Positions 20,215 to 31,043 of a stretch of 64,000 bases of DNA are shown piece after piece (position 1 is the stretch's first letter; each line of letters starts with the position of its first letter). Origin of the DNA: Branchipolynoe longqiensis (Eukaryota; Annelida; Polychaeta; Phyllodocida; Polynoidae); assembly GCA_030323885.1 (NCBI GenBank), contig CM059188.1:117031974-117095973 (forward strand). The letters are read 5' to 3'. Position numbers and translations under genes: made by a program. The notes under the pieces are model-generated. The model was not told the DNA's origin. It did no database searches and worked only from the letters and a program-made list of their open reading frames with translations.

Positions 20215-21118
20215 CACAGGGGGGGGGGGGGGCGATGGGGGGGGGGGGGGAGGGGGGAGAGGAGGGGGGGAAGTGGAGAGAAGTGGAGAGAAGGGGGAGG
20301 TGGGGGAGTGAGGGGGAGGGGGGAGTGTGGGCAGAGGGAGGTAGGAAGGTGGGGGAAGATGGGGGAGGTGGTGGGGAAGTGGAGGGAGAGGGGGGGGGGG
20401 GGGGGGTGAGTGAGAGAGGCGGAGGGAGGTGAGGGGGAGGATGGGGTGTGTGATGTAGGTGGATGCGGGGAGGTGTGTTGTGGGAGGTGTGGGAGGTGTG
20501 TGGGAGGTGCGGCAGGTGGAGGGTTGGGGAGATGGGCTGAGGGGATGGGTTGGGATGCGGGGAGGCGGCGAGTGGGGTAAGGTGGAGCGGTTGTACGGAT
20601 GTGTAGGGAGGTGGGGGAGGTGGGGGTCTGGGGGAGTGGGGGGGTGAGTGGGGTGATTGGGGTGAGTGGATGGTGAGGTGGGGTGAGTGAGGTGAGTGGG
20701 GTAAGTGAGGGTGAAGTGAGGGGTGAGTGTGTGAGTGAGGGGTGAGTGGGTGTGAGTGGGGTGAGTGGTGTGAGTGGGTGAGTGGTGAGTGAGGTGGGGT
20801 GAGTGGGGTGTGTGGGTGGGGGAGGGGTGAGTGGGGGTGAGTGGGGGTGAGTGGTGAGTGGGGTGGGTGAGGGGGTGAGTGGGGTGAGTGGGGTGAGTGG
20901 GGTGAGTGGGATGAGGGAGGGGGAGGATGTGAGGAGGGTGGAAGGGGGGGGGGGGAGTAGGCGGCAGGAAAGCAAAAAGGGTGGGGGGGGGGGGGGGAAG
21001 AGACGGTGAGGCGGTCGGGCGGGGGGTGGGGAGGGCGAGCGGGGCCAAACAGAGGAAAGGAAGGGGCGGGGAGGCGCCGGGGGGGGGGGGTGACTGGTGG
21101 GGGGGGGGGGGGGCACCC
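20215..21118 (+). repeat. GGTGAGTGGG and poly-G array
   Basis: About 900 bp of strongly G-skewed sequence: GGGGGAGG runs, then GTGAGTGGG units (20640-20920), then poly-G runs (20946-21112). Pyrimidine-strand frames of 280 to 430 codons (His/Pro/Ser/Thr) are artefacts. Confidence 0.93.
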
Positions 21119-21259
21119 TGCCTCCCCGACTTGAAATGTCAATAAATAATAAGGGCAGGGACTGGACCGGGAGGGCGCACAGTCCGTATCTTGTCAGGGG
21201 GCCATTTACTGGCAGCGCTACTTGAGTGGCGCTGACGGGATCTGCGGCGCCCGTGGGTA

Positions 21260-21387
21260 TGTAGAGGTCGGTTGGTGTGTGCGTGTGCTTGTGTGTGCGC
21301 GTGTGCGCACGTGGGTGACGTACGAATGTAAGCATGGCTGTGTGCGTGAGTCATCTGTGAGTGCGTATGTGTGAGCATGTGTGTATG

Positions 21388-21426
<39 letters not shown>

Positions 21427-21570
21427 CGTTACATATATATATATATATACATGCATACATAATACATACATCAATGCGTATGTATGAGCAAGGGTGTATG
21501 TTGTGTTGGGGGCATGCTCTGTTTTGTGTGCATAGGCCGACTATATATGCGTATGTATGCCTAGCATAGC

Positions 21571-21603
<33 letters not shown>

Positions 21604-21815
21604 TCAATGTGTGTGTGCGTCGACACCACATGCATGTGTGTGTAATGTACGCTTACGTTTACCCACGTTTGTGCATGTCTTTGTGTTAATATGTGTGTAT
21701 GCTTGGAAGTGCGCATGTGCATCTGGATGTGTGCGTGCGTGTGTGAGTGCGCGTGTATGAGCGCGCGTGCGTGTGTGAGTGCGCGTGCGCGAGCGCGAGC
21801 GCGAGCGGCGGATGA
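21260..21815 (+). repeat. TG/CG and AT microsatellite cluster
   Basis: GTGTGCGTGTG words (21265-21380), AT dinucleotide runs at 21388-21419, 21432-21449 and 21571-21597, and GTGCGCGTGTGA words to 21810. Alternating purine-pyrimidine stretches of this kind are prone to Z-DNA or cruciform extrusion. Confidence 0.9.
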
Positions 21816-22156
21816 TCATCTAAATAGAAAAGGGTGAAAAGATGCCGGTTAATCACGTGTTATCAGGAGTTCGTGACAAGAGCCAATGGGCACGGAGGAT
21901 TGAGTAACCCCTGCCCACCCCAGCCTTACCCACACACACACGCACCTACAACACCCACTCACGCACACGCGCACTCACCCGCCGCAGTGGCGCAATGCCT
22001 GCTGTCATTTCTCGGTCCGAAGCCAATCGATTATACACTGCCGAGATCCTGGCATCTGATTGGTTGACGGCCAGACTACCGGGCATCACGCCTGGACACA
22101 AAGCCCAGTGCGCAATGATACAGGAAAGAAGAAAAGTTGTTTGTACATTAGTTGAT
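21816..22156. other. No recognised feature
   Basis: About 340 bp of mixed sequence with short open frames. No motif recognised. Confidence 0.5.
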
Positions 22157-22380
22157 GTTGCTTTGGGGAGTTTCCAGTCGTGTTGGCGCGCTGAAGGCTG
22201 TAAAATGGCAAACCTGCAGCACTGTATGGCCACTGCCAAAGGCAGTCCCACGCTGCCGGGAGTTGGCTTCCAGTGGGTAGTGGTCGAGCAAGGGGGCCGG
22301 CGGGTGGGAGCACATATTTAGGAGCACATATTTAGGAGCCCAACACCCTTCCTGTAAGACTAGTAAGAGGACTGTGGAAT
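22157..22380 (-). mobile_element. SINE-C, diverged
   Basis: TTTGGGGAGTTTCCAGTCG, GCGCGCTGAAGGCTG, GCAGCACTGTATGGCCACTG, GTGGGTAGTGGTCGA as in other SINE-C copies. A 17-bp segment (GGAGCACATATTTA) is tandemly duplicated at 22304-22335. Confidence 0.65.
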
Positions 22381-22469
22381 GGTGGTTGGTTACTGTAGTC
22401 ATTACCAGGATTAATAGATTAAACAGGGATCAATCGCGCACAATTGGTCTTCCTCATTCCACTGCTCCT

Positions 22470-22575
22470 CGTCCTATCCCAGCAATACCAAACGTCAGGC
22501 TAGGTAATGACAAGTTTCAATTTTTAAGTCATTGGTTTGACTCAGCTATGGGTTTCGAATCCCTCCTCAATCCCA
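22470..22575 (-). mobile_element. SINE-A, 5' half fragment
   Basis: CAGGCTAGGTAATGACAAGT, TTTTTAAGTCATTGGTTTGA and CTCAGC, the head-proximal third of SINE-A on the minus strand. Confidence 0.65.
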
Positions 22576-22595
22576 TCTCAACTCACTCGGCCTGA

Positions 22596-22652
22596 ATTGT
22601 CCGAGCAGTTCCGAGCAGTCCCGAACAGCCCTGAGCTGCTCGGCATGTCGGC
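22596..22652 (+). repeat. CCGAGCAGTT decamer cluster
   Basis: Four degenerate units of CCGAGCAGTT type, inverted relative to 17658-17705. Confidence 0.5.
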
Positions 22653-22740
22653 CGAGAGCTTTCACAAATCTGCCGTTGACATCGCTGTCTAATCGATGGC
22701 GGTCACGTGTCCCATGAGACCCAGGGGGTGCCGGTGGCAG

Positions 22741-23445
22741 TGGCCGTGGGGGTGGAGGTGGGGTTCGGGAAGGTGTGGGTGTGGGTGTGGGTGTGGGTGT
22801 GGGTGTGGGTGTGGGTGTGGGTGTGGGTGTGGGTGTGGGTGTGGGTGTGGGTGTGGGTGTGGGTGTGGGTGTGGGTGTGGGTGTGGGTGTGGGTGTTGGT
22901 GTGGGGTAGGTTGTGGGTGTGGGTGGGGGTTGTGGGTGGGGTTGGAGTGGGTGTGGGTGTGTGGGGGTGGGTGTATGTGGGCGGTGGCGGTGGCGGGGGG
23001 CGGTGTGTGGTGGTGGGGGGGGGGGGATGGGGGATGGGGGGAGGTGGTGGTGGGGTGGAGGTGGGGTGGGGGTGGTGGGTGGGGGTGGGTGGGGATGGGG
23101 GGTGGGTCGGGGTGGTGAGGATGGGTGGGGGTTGTGAGGATGGGGTGGTGGATGGAGGTGGGGTGGTGGTGGGGGGGGGATGGGAGGTGGGGCGGGGGGG
23201 GGGGGGTGAGGATGGGGGGTGGTGGGGTGGGTGGGGAGTGGAGTGTGGTGGCGGTGGCGGTGGGAGGTGGGAGGTGTGGTTGGTGAGGTGGTGGTCGTGG
23301 CGGTGGGGGTGGGGGGGGGGGGTCGTGGTGGTCGGTGGCGGTGGGGTTGGGGGGTTGTGGTGGTGGCTGTGCGGGGGGTGGAGTGGTGGTGGTGAGGGTG
23401 GGTGGAGGTGGGGTGGTGGGTGGATGTGGGGGGGGGGGGGGGCTG
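22741..23445 (+). repeat. GGGTGT hexamer array and GGT-rich tract
   Basis: 22771-22900 is a near-perfect GGGTGT array of about 21 units; 22900-23445 is irregular GGTGGGGT sequence with long poly-G runs. G-rich frames and their His/Thr/Pro antisense frames are not genes. Confidence 0.95.
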
Positions 23446-23585
23446 TGACTAGCGTGGCCCGTGGAGGGTGATATAACACAGCCTTCTCCAGGGGTAGAAG
23501 GTTACGTCAACGACCCTCAGGGCCCCAGGCGTGACCTCATAACAAGTGCCCCATGTGACCCACAGTGTCTCTCTCCAGTCACGTG

Positions 23586-24170
23586 ACACCGATGAATATC
23601 ATCATTATCATCATTATCATCATCATTATCATCATCAGAGTAGCCAGCTGGGTTAACGCTGAGGGTCGTTGGTGCACCAATACCTTTGCAACCAGTTTTC
23701 TCCATTTTCGCCTGTTCATCAATGCCCTCTGGGATTTGCCAAACTTCAGCCCCGTCCATTCCCTGATGTTGTCTTCCCACCTCTTCCTTTGTCCGCCTTG
23801 TTTTATTCGCATTTTCATTGTGCCTTGTGAGACGGCTTTGGCCAAACCTGGCTGCAGTGTAATACCACTGGCTGCAGTGGTATTACTATACCACTGCAGC
23901 TTACGTCTCTTTAAAAATTGTCAGATCTTTGTGTGGTTCAATTCGCCGATCTTGTCACAGAATTCCGCATTGGTAACATGGTCTTTGTATGAGCTGTGTA
24001 GTATATTGCAGTACAACCTCATTTCAGATGGTTTCTCTTCTTCTTTGGAGCTCTGCTGTGAGGGTCCATGATTCACAAGCGTACAGGAAGATGGATGTGA
24101 CAAGGGAGCGCGCATCAGTCGTATCTTGGCACTGAGAGGAAAACTGAATATACGCAAGATGCAATAAATG
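23586..24170 (-). mobile_element. RTE-like LINE C-terminal remnant
   Basis: On the minus strand the conserved C-terminal block reads QRKRWEDNIREWTGL followed by QRALMNRRKWRKLVAK and HQRPSAL, typical of RTE-type LINE reverse transcriptases. Further upstream, in another frame, LVTSIFLYACESWTLTAELQ continues the same protein, so the copy is frameshifted. It ends in an ATG/ATA-type microsatellite (23596-23640 on plus: ATCATT units). Truncated at the 5' side; not functional. Confidence 0.8.
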
Positions 24171-24843
24171 ACAAAGTACTTCAGGGTGGAATGCTCAACT
24201 TAAACTGTACATGTGTAATATTAACTGGGATATCTGCATACTCTTGTAACATTTTCCGATATTTGAGATATGAGCTATGGAGAGCTACTCTATAATAAAT
24301 TGCAAATGGTCTATATAATGGTAGATGGTATGTAAAACCAAAGGCATATAAGGTATATGTGGAGTTGGTGATCCATTACTAATTAAAGATAGAAATTGTA
24401 TATCAATATAGAGAGTGAGAGAGGGTCACTTCTTGACCTGAGAGAGGGTCACTTCTTGACAGGTGAGAGAGTCTTGGGAACTCTCCTCACATACCCCCTC
24501 CCCCTCCAAGTGTTATTTATGGATCACTGCACACCAGACATGACAGGGCACTGTAGCCAGACCTAACCATGCCTTGGTTACAAGGATATTGAACCCTCAT
24601 TGGTGGATAGAAGAATGCCTGTTAGTGATTGGAAGACTTGATCATGTGATCACCACCGTCTTGTTTCCTGAAAGTATATATACAATAAATGAAGGAGTCT
24701 CACTCTCCTACCTTTCACTCTATATCTACTTTCCTTCCTTGCCTGTAGTGATTTCCTGTTAGCCTATCTACACCACTCAAACTGCCAGCCGTCGACTTTA
24801 CACTCTGCTGCATGCCAATCAACCGCTTCCTCGCCACCAGAAT
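24171..24843. other. Mostly unassigned, with one 28-bp duplication
   Basis: GAGAGAGGGTCACTTCTTGA occurs twice in tandem at 24416-24465. The rest is AT-rich with no recognised feature. Confidence 0.5.
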
Positions 24844-25262
24844 GAATGGCCGAATGAGTTGAGGATCCGTCTCCGTTTTTGGTAGATCATAGGGTTCGTG
24901 CCCACGGTTCGAATCCTGTTTGAGTCAAACCAGTGACTTAAAAATTATCGTGACAAAGATGTCACCGTTTGCTGACCAGGGAGATCAGGAGTTTGGCTCC
25001 CAGTCGAGTCAAACCAATGGCTTATAAAATTGATTCTTGTCGCTTCCTAGCCAGGCGCTCGGCATTATTACGATTGGACAAGGACAGGTTAGCTCAATGT
25101 CGGAATAATGTGACCAAGTGGGATATCAGGTCATGCTGCTGATGGTCTGATTTCCCAGTGGGGCAGTACTATAAAGTCACCATGAGTGCAAACTGTCACA
25201 AGTCGGTACCGATCCTGATATGACCTTAGATGTTGCCAGGACGTAACACTCCAACAACCAAC
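24844..25262 (+). mobile_element. SINE-A with a doubled head
   Basis: Two head regions are present: 24844-24950 (GGTTCGAATCCTGTTTGAGT, CAAACCAGTGACTTAAAAAT) and 24975-25025 (GGAGTTTGGCTCCCAGTCGA), then one complete body and tail to 25262. It could be one copy inserted at the start of another or an internal duplication. Confidence 0.75.
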
Positions 25263-25636
25263 CTCCTCGCCAGGGGGCACGAGAGCGCGTCTAGGGCAGG
25301 TTATGTTAGGCCGATTATTTGTCTGCGCCAAATGAGGTCTCTCTGTGTGCGGACAGCAATTCTTGTGACAAAGACGTCACCCTTTGCTGTCCTCCCCGCC
25401 TCCCTCCCACTCCGCACACACACACACTCACTGCCACCAGACCCGTCCCCCTGGGACCTCCCACCCACCTGCGTCCCACTATTCTGTACCCTGTTTCCAC
25501 TGGCCCGCAAACATTTTTTTGTTTAACTTTTTTTTTTCTCAACCAAAAGGGAATATGATTTATTTGGGGATTTACGTCCTAACAGTAATAGCATCTAAGG
25601 TCACGCGACGACGGATATCATCAACAACCTGTGACA
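25263..25636. other. Unassigned, with SINE tail debris
   Basis: GTGACAAAGACGTCACC at 25367-25383 echoes GTGACAAAGATGTCACC at 24951-24967. 25563-25610 resembles a minus-strand SINE-A tail (GATTTACGTCCTAACAG). No gene. Confidence 0.45.
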
Positions 25637-25867
25637 GTCAAACCAATGACTTTAAAATGTATACTTGTCGCTTCCTAGCCAGGCGCTCGGCATTAGTAGG
25701 ATAGGGCAAGGACTGGTTAGCTTAGTGTCAGGATAGAGTGGGATATCAGGTCATGGTGCTAGTGGCCTGGTCTCCCAGTGGGGCAGCACTATAAAGTCGC
25801 GCACTGTCACAAATCGGTACCTGGCCTGATATGATCTTAGATGTTGCCAGGTCGTAAAACTTCAACA
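25637..25867 (+). mobile_element. SINE-A, head missing, internal deletion
   Basis: Body and tail only, from GTCAAACCAATGACTTTAAA to GTTGCCAGGTCGTAAAAC. The ACCATGAGTGT segment is deleted so AAAGTCGC joins directly to GCACTGTCAC. Confidence 0.8.
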
Positions 25868-25926
25868 ACTAAACCAAATCAAAGTACTTTTATTCAGATA
25901 TCTTCGAACCAAAGTGAGTTAGCTTA

Positions 25927-25928
<2 letters not shown>

Positions 25929-25961
<33 letters not shown>

Positions 25962-26031
25962 CAGAGACAGAGACAGAGACAGAGAGACAGAGAGACAGAG
26001 AGACAGAGAGACAGAGAGACAGAGAGACAGA
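25929..26031 (+). repeat. GACAGA/GAGAGACA microsatellite
   Basis: GA dinucleotides, then GACAGA hexamers, then GAGAGACA octamers. Confidence 0.95.
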
Positions 26032-26284
26032 ATGTCGGCAAATATGTTTTTGTTTTGCTGTAGTTTGGTTTGTTAAAGGGAACGCTTCGATAATCGTGAC
26101 CAGCTGGGTGAACAAAATACTAATGGACTATTTGCACCAGGTCAGTGTGTCGGCGGGGGGCGGGGGGGGGGGTGGTTGCGGAGGGAGGCGGGGGGTCACA
26201 GAAAACCACTCTCAGTCTCTATATATATATTATATGGCATGTGCATTAGCGGTCACTAGTGTCAGTCAATTTTCTTTGGCACTT

Positions 26285-26632
26285 GTTTGTTTGTTTGCTG
26301 GGGTTTTACAACCTTGCAACATCTATGGTTATATCAGGACGGGTATCGACTTGTGACAGTGCGGACTCATGGTGACTTCATAGTACTGCCCCACTGGGAG
26401 ACCAGGCCGCCAGCACAATGACCCGATAGATATCCCACACAGTCACATTATGCTGATGCTGAGCTAACCAGTCCTTGTCCTATCAATTATCATAGTGTTG
26501 CCGAGTGCCAGGATAGGTAGTGAGTGACGAGCATCAATTTTGCAAGTGATTGGTTTGATTCAGCTTGGATTCGAACTCCCTACCTTCCGCAATAGAAGTC
26601 TGCGCTCTACCGATATCAGCTACATCGCTGGG
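26285..26632 (-). mobile_element. SINE-A
   Basis: Full length from the GTTTG-rich tail (26285) to the tRNA head (TCTGCGCTCTACCGATATCA). Contains the family words ATATCAGGACGGGTATCGAC, CTTGTGACAGTGCGGACTCA and CCACTGGGAGACCAGGCCGC. Confidence 0.85.
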
Positions 26633-26814
26633 AATAACGCAGATACTAAGATAGAGCAAGGACAGGTCAAGGTCACAGTGCTAGTGGTGCCATATTATAT
26701 CACTATAAAGATGGCACACGTCCCCTCCCAGCCCCGCATCCTTCCAAACAAAACCCTTAAATGTGCCTAAGATGTAAAGCACCAATCAGGAATTCCCATA
26801 GTACTCATTGTTTC
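26633..26814. other. No recognised feature
   Basis: Short mixed sequence between a SINE head and a MITE fragment. Confidence 0.5.
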
Positions 26815-26940
26815 TTAAAGTTCCCTAGAGTTGCACAGTGGTTTTGAGGTCCTGTCATTTTCTGAGATAAATATGTTAAGTTGATCGTTATAAAAATATA
26901 ACGTATCTTACTTTAGTTTGAGGTATCTAACCAGGAGGTT
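26815..26940 (+). mobile_element. MITE-E left part, truncated by a minisatellite
   Basis: TTAAAGTTCCCTAGAG, then GTGGTTTTGAGGTCCTGTCA, GATAAATATGTTAAGTTGAT and TTACTTTAGTTTGAGGTATC follow the MITE-E order. Homology stops at CTAACC, where the 11-bp array begins. Confidence 0.7.
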
Positions 26941-27575
26941 CCTAGGATGTACCTAGGATGTACCTAGGATGTACCTAGAATGTACCTAGGATGTACCTAG
27001 GATATACCTAGGATGTACCTAGGATGTACCTAGGATGTACCTAGGATGTACCTAGGATGTACCTAGGATGTACCTAGGATTTACCTAGGGTGTACCTAAG
27101 ATGTACCTAGAATGTACCTAGGATGTACCTAGGATGTACCTAAGATGTACCTAGAATGTACCTAGGATGTACCTAGGATGTACCTAGGATATACCTAGGA
27201 TGTACCTAGGATGTACCTAGGATGTACCTAAGATGTACCTAGAATGTACCTAGGATGTACCTAGGGTGTACCTAGGATGTACCTAGGGTGTACCTAAGAT
27301 GTACCTAGAATGTACCCAGAATGTACCTAGGATGTACCTAGGATGTACCTAGGATGTACCTAGGATGTACCTAAGATGTACCTATGATGTACCTAGGATA
27401 TACCTAGGATGTACCTAGGATGTGCCTAGGATGTACCTAGGATGTACCTAGGATGTACCTAGGATGTACCTAGGATGTACCTAGGATGTACCTAGGAGCT
27501 TCCTAAAAGCTTCCTAATGTGTACTTAGGATGTACTTAGGATGTACCTAGGATGCACCTATGGTATACCTAGGAG
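26941..27575 (+). repeat. 11-bp CCTAGGATGTA minisatellite
   Basis: About 57 units of CCTAGGATGTA with point variants (AAGATGTA, AGAATGTA, AGGATATA, AGGGTGTA). Each unit contains the palindrome CCTAGG and, across its border, GTAC. 11 bp is close to a DNA helical turn. It begins within a MITE-E. Confidence 0.97.
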
Positions 27576-27724
27576 CATCCTAGGGTCCCCCCCCCCCCCT
27601 AGTGCTGGCTCATGGCTGTGTGAAGCAGTGTTGTCTGACCCCTGGTAACAGTCCGTGAGGCCGGCTGCTGCTGGTGCCAGTGGCCGGGTAATTAGTGGTA
27701 GATCATATGTGAATATTGTATGAC

Positions 27725-27820
27725 CCCGCCCGGGGCGGGGCGGGGCGGGGGCGGGCGGGGCGGGGCGGGGGCGGGGCGGGGCGGGGCGGGGCGGGGGCGG
27801 GCGGGGCGGGGCGGGGGGTG
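27725..27820 (+). repeat. GGGGC array
   Basis: GGGGC units with some GGGGGC and GGGC. Quadruplex-prone and strongly CpG-containing. Arg/Pro/Ala-rich antisense frames are artefacts. Confidence 0.95.
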
Positions 27821-28370
27821 GGTGGGCTGGTTTTGATGGTGGTAGCAGGAGTAGAGTACAGTCTGTAATTTGCTAATGGTTTCACCATCACACACCCTTA
27901 CAAACAGACCCCCGGTGGCTTTAACACAATTTCTCTTCTATTTTTATAAACATCCAATATGGTTTTCTTATTCCGCATCCCAGCCGCGTGGATGGATTTA
28001 TTCTCGTCATTGTTACCAACATCAGCTCAGGTTTCATGAAATTGTATTATATTGACTGTTATTAGGTTCTTTTTGTTCCTATAGAGAACGCAGGTGTGTT
28101 CTGTGGGAAAGATTGATGACATGTTAGTAGGACGGGTCCAAACGGCCCAATGTCCTCAACCAGCTCTCATTAGTCGGTCGCTGGTGTGTGGCGGGGGGTG
28201 TGTGTGTGTGGGCGGGGGGGGAGATAGAGCCGTCCATGCGGGGGGGGGGCATGAGAGGGGTGGCGGGGACTATTGTGTGGGTGTGAATGCGCATGCGTGG
28301 AGTGAAGCGTGACTTGTGAGGTTATCCGGTATGAGGTGACCGTGTCCCGTAACGGGGTCACGCTGTCTTA
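27821..28370. other. No gene; short G-rich tract
   Basis: 28188-28265 is GT/G-rich. The remainder is mixed sequence without recognised features. Confidence 0.5.
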
Positions 28371-29050
28371 TTAAAGCTGCATAGTCCGATAAAGCATCAC
28401 ATTTTCAAAATCAAAACAATCATCTAACTTTGATTCTACATATTTTGTTGTTTGTTTGTTGGTAAATATGTTTATTCTGCTGAATAAGTCTTTTGTCAGT
28501 GCCAAAGCACTGGTCTTCCAGCCATTTTTCAATTCAGGGTTATTTACACAAAAGGTATATAGAATAAGGCGTACAATACCTGTTGAATAGACAATTTGCA
28601 CCATGTAACGGAATGAAATTCTGTAACCCAAATGTTCCATAACAATATGGTAACAGTAGTGTCATATAACCAGATCAATATTAGTCAGATCAATGTGAGT
28701 ATTTACATAGCATTTAGAATGTAAGCAGACATTATCTTCTGTATTCAGTTAGTAAACTTGTATCTGATTTATTAAACATTTGTCTCCATATAGAAGGGAA
28801 TACTGGGTCAATTAAATTTTTTTAAACCTGTTATTGCAGAAACCTATAGGCTATATAGTGTCCGAGTTTTAGCGTGCTTGCCAAAATTTATTTGGCATGT
28901 TTGTACTTCAAATATCTCAAAAGTTAGCTATTTAGAATCAAATTACTTCAAACAAAAAGTAAGGTAGTTAATAACGATCGACATAATACTTTCTTCTTTT
29001 TTTTTTTATAATGACAGAAAGACACAAACCATTGGACTATGCAGCCTTAA
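28371..29050 (+). mobile_element. MITE-E, complete ends, with LINE fragment inside
   Basis: TTAAAGCTGCATAGTCCGAT at the left and its inverse ATTGGACTATGCAGCCTTAA at the right, with TTAA borders. Compared with the clean copy at 42538-42891, about 300 bp (28440-28750) are extra. That extra block resembles the 3' end of the CR1-like LINE at 56652. Confidence 0.85.
28440..28750 (-). mobile_element. CR1-like LINE 3' fragment nested in MITE-E
   Basis: AAGTCTTTTGTCAGTGCCAA and GCACTGGTCTTCCAGCC match 56690-56730, the outer 3' end of the longer LINE. No coding part is present. Confidence 0.6.
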
Positions 29051-29295
29051 TGACGAAGTGACAATTCGCATGGCCGCTGTGCGATTAATAAATTTTTGTG
29101 AAAAACAAAAAAGGGAGCATTTTCAAGTTGTCTTTAAAGTCAAATTGTGAAGTAATCCGACACCCTATTTTTGTACGACGGGAATTTTTTAATTCAGCAT
29201 AAAATTCTACCTTAGAAAAAATCATCAAAACATAATGTACTCTCTGGGTAAAATAAATGTCTACCAGCTCTGGGATTATAAACTACCGATAGGCT
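29051..29295. other. No recognised feature
   Basis: AT-rich unassigned sequence. Confidence 0.5.
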
Positions 29296-29610
29296 GTTTG
29301 TTTGTTGTTGTTTTACATCCTAGCAACATCTAAGGGCATATCAGGACGGGTACCGACTTGTGACAGTGAGCACTCATGGTGACTTTACAGTGCTGCCCCA
29401 CTGGAAGACCAAGCCACCAGCACCATGACCTGATATCCCACTCAGTCACATTATCCTGACACTGAGCCAACCAGTCCTTGCCCAATCCTAATAATGCCGA
29501 GCACCAGGCTAGGAAGCAACAAGTATCAATTTTTAAGTCATTGGTTTGACTCGACCAGGGTTCGAACCAACGACCCCATGATCTACCAACATATCCGCAT
29601 GGCAGCCGTG
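29296..29610 (-). mobile_element. SINE-A
   Basis: Full-length minus-strand copy with good conservation: TTTTACATCCTAGCAACATC, AGGACGGGTACCGACTTGTG, CTCAGTCACATTATCCTGAC, head at GGGTTCGAACC. Confidence 0.85.
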
Positions 29611-29934
29611 AAAACAGCGGTTGTGGGCAACGATATGATCATGAACAGGATTTCAGCCATCGGGATGCTATTAATATTACTAGTACAGTTTCGGGTGTCA
29701 ATACAGCCGCGTAAGGTTCATGTTATGCAATCTTTTGGCAACATGTCAAGAAATGTGCAATCGATCAAGAAAAGAAACAATCGATGAAAAAAAATGGTGA
29801 GCAATATTGTTTATGTATTTACAATTACAGAGACTGCCTTCAACAATGAGCCTGTGCAACTGATAAAAGTATCGCTACATATATTTATTGATTACTAACG
29901 CGAAATTGGGCAACAAATAAGCAAATGTGGTGTG
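29611..29934. other. No recognised feature
   Basis: AT-rich unassigned sequence; a 97-codon frame (29494-29787) starts inside the SINE and has no known motif. Confidence 0.45.
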
Positions 29935-30530
29935 ACTCACTATCTGACCAATACCCACATAACCATGAGCAGATGTGCTTTTCTCCTGTCATTTAGTGTG
30001 TTGACTCTTGTTTTCCCATGGAGATCATCAGTTGGGTGTCTATGTTCCACCTTCAGACATATATTAAGTGCTCTATTTTGTAGTCCTTGTAGTTTATCCA
30101 ACATATTTTTGTTACCCCCCATATATATTACATCACCATAGTCGAAGTGTGGTAGTATCATACATTTATCGATTTTAATAGCCAAATTTGTAGTTAGGTA
30201 TTTTCTGGTATTCGCTAACATCCAGATTTTGTTGTTTGCCTTCTTGATAACGTTTTATGTTATCATTGTAGTTTAGTTTCCTATCAAGATTCATCCCTAG
30301 ATATCTGTAGTTGGTCTGATAATCAATCCTCCCAAAATTATTGGATCCTCATTGGCATAGTTGTTTTTCCCACTGCCAAACACTAGAACCTTTGACTTCT
30401 TGTGGTTTATGGAAATCTTGTTGGAGTTACACCAATTATCTAAAGCTACTAGTTTCTCATTGAGCTTATCTCTGTTCTCTTTTCTGCTATTGCTTGTTGC
30501 GTATATCAGATATTCGCGCCCATGTTAGGT
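29935..30530 (-). mobile_element. CR1-like reverse transcriptase remnant (inverted segment)
   Basis: Minus-strand translation gives LDNWCNSNKISINHKKSKVL and VFGSGKN, then after frameshifts KCMILPHFDYGDVIYMGGN, DKLQGLQNRALNICL and LNDRRKAHLL. These are the thumb and C-terminal blocks of CR1/L2-type reverse transcriptases. At least one frame break occurs near 30320. The segment abuts, at about 30500-30530, a plus-strand piece from further downstream in the same type of protein. Confidence 0.75.
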
Positions 30531-30640
30531 ACACTACAATATGATGGCAGTGTAGCTAACATGAGTGCCAATATCTGGAATATACTGCCAGCTGCAACAC
30601 AGAATGCAGAAAACATAGCGGTGTTTTAGACACTACTAAC
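30500..30640 (+). mobile_element. CR1-like LINE C-terminus (3' segment)
   Basis: Plus-strand frame gives TLQYDGSVANMSANIWNILP followed by AATQNAENIAVF and a stop. An LWNxLP-like block near the stop is typical of the end of CR1-type proteins. Together with 29935-30530 this fits a single insertion whose 5' part was inverted on integration. Confidence 0.6.
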
Positions 30641-31043
30641 AATAATGTAACCTAGAAAAGTAACTCATGAGTACAATAGGTTAACTACAAAATCATGATT
30701 AGCGTGATCCCATAGAAGTAGGTGCATGGCATAACTCCAATGTTAACGGGCAAAGTGCTGGCAGCTGTTTGTATATTTCCTTAGTACAACACAAACAAGT
30801 ACACAAACAACTACATAAACCTATCGAAATCATTACTCTTAATAGCATGACTAGACCACAAGGCCTTATTAACTACTAATGAAATTAACAAGATACAATA
30901 GAAATGCATTAAGCAAATATTAATTATAACTAATAATATAAGTAAACGGAATAATACAAAGAATGGTAATATAAATGGCTGGATTTTGAATGGTTTGCAA
31001 TCTCCAAACAGTTACAACTCATAAACAAGAAATCCAAACTTAT
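30641..31043. other. AT-rich, probable LINE 3' untranslated part
   Basis: No recognised feature. Position suggests the 3' untranslated region of the preceding LINE segment, but there is no homologous copy in the window to confirm this. Confidence 0.35.

Noticed and set aside
20012..21335. Open frames of 283 to 436 codons, Pro/His/Ser/Thr-rich
   Set aside because: They are translations of the C-rich strand of a G-rich tandem tract, open in parallel frames, with no domain.
26941..27575. CRISPR-like array
   Set aside because: The 11-bp units are contiguous, with no unique spacers, and the setting is eukaryotic.
29494..29787. 97-codon coding sequence
   Set aside because: It begins within a SINE-A head and has no recognisable motif.
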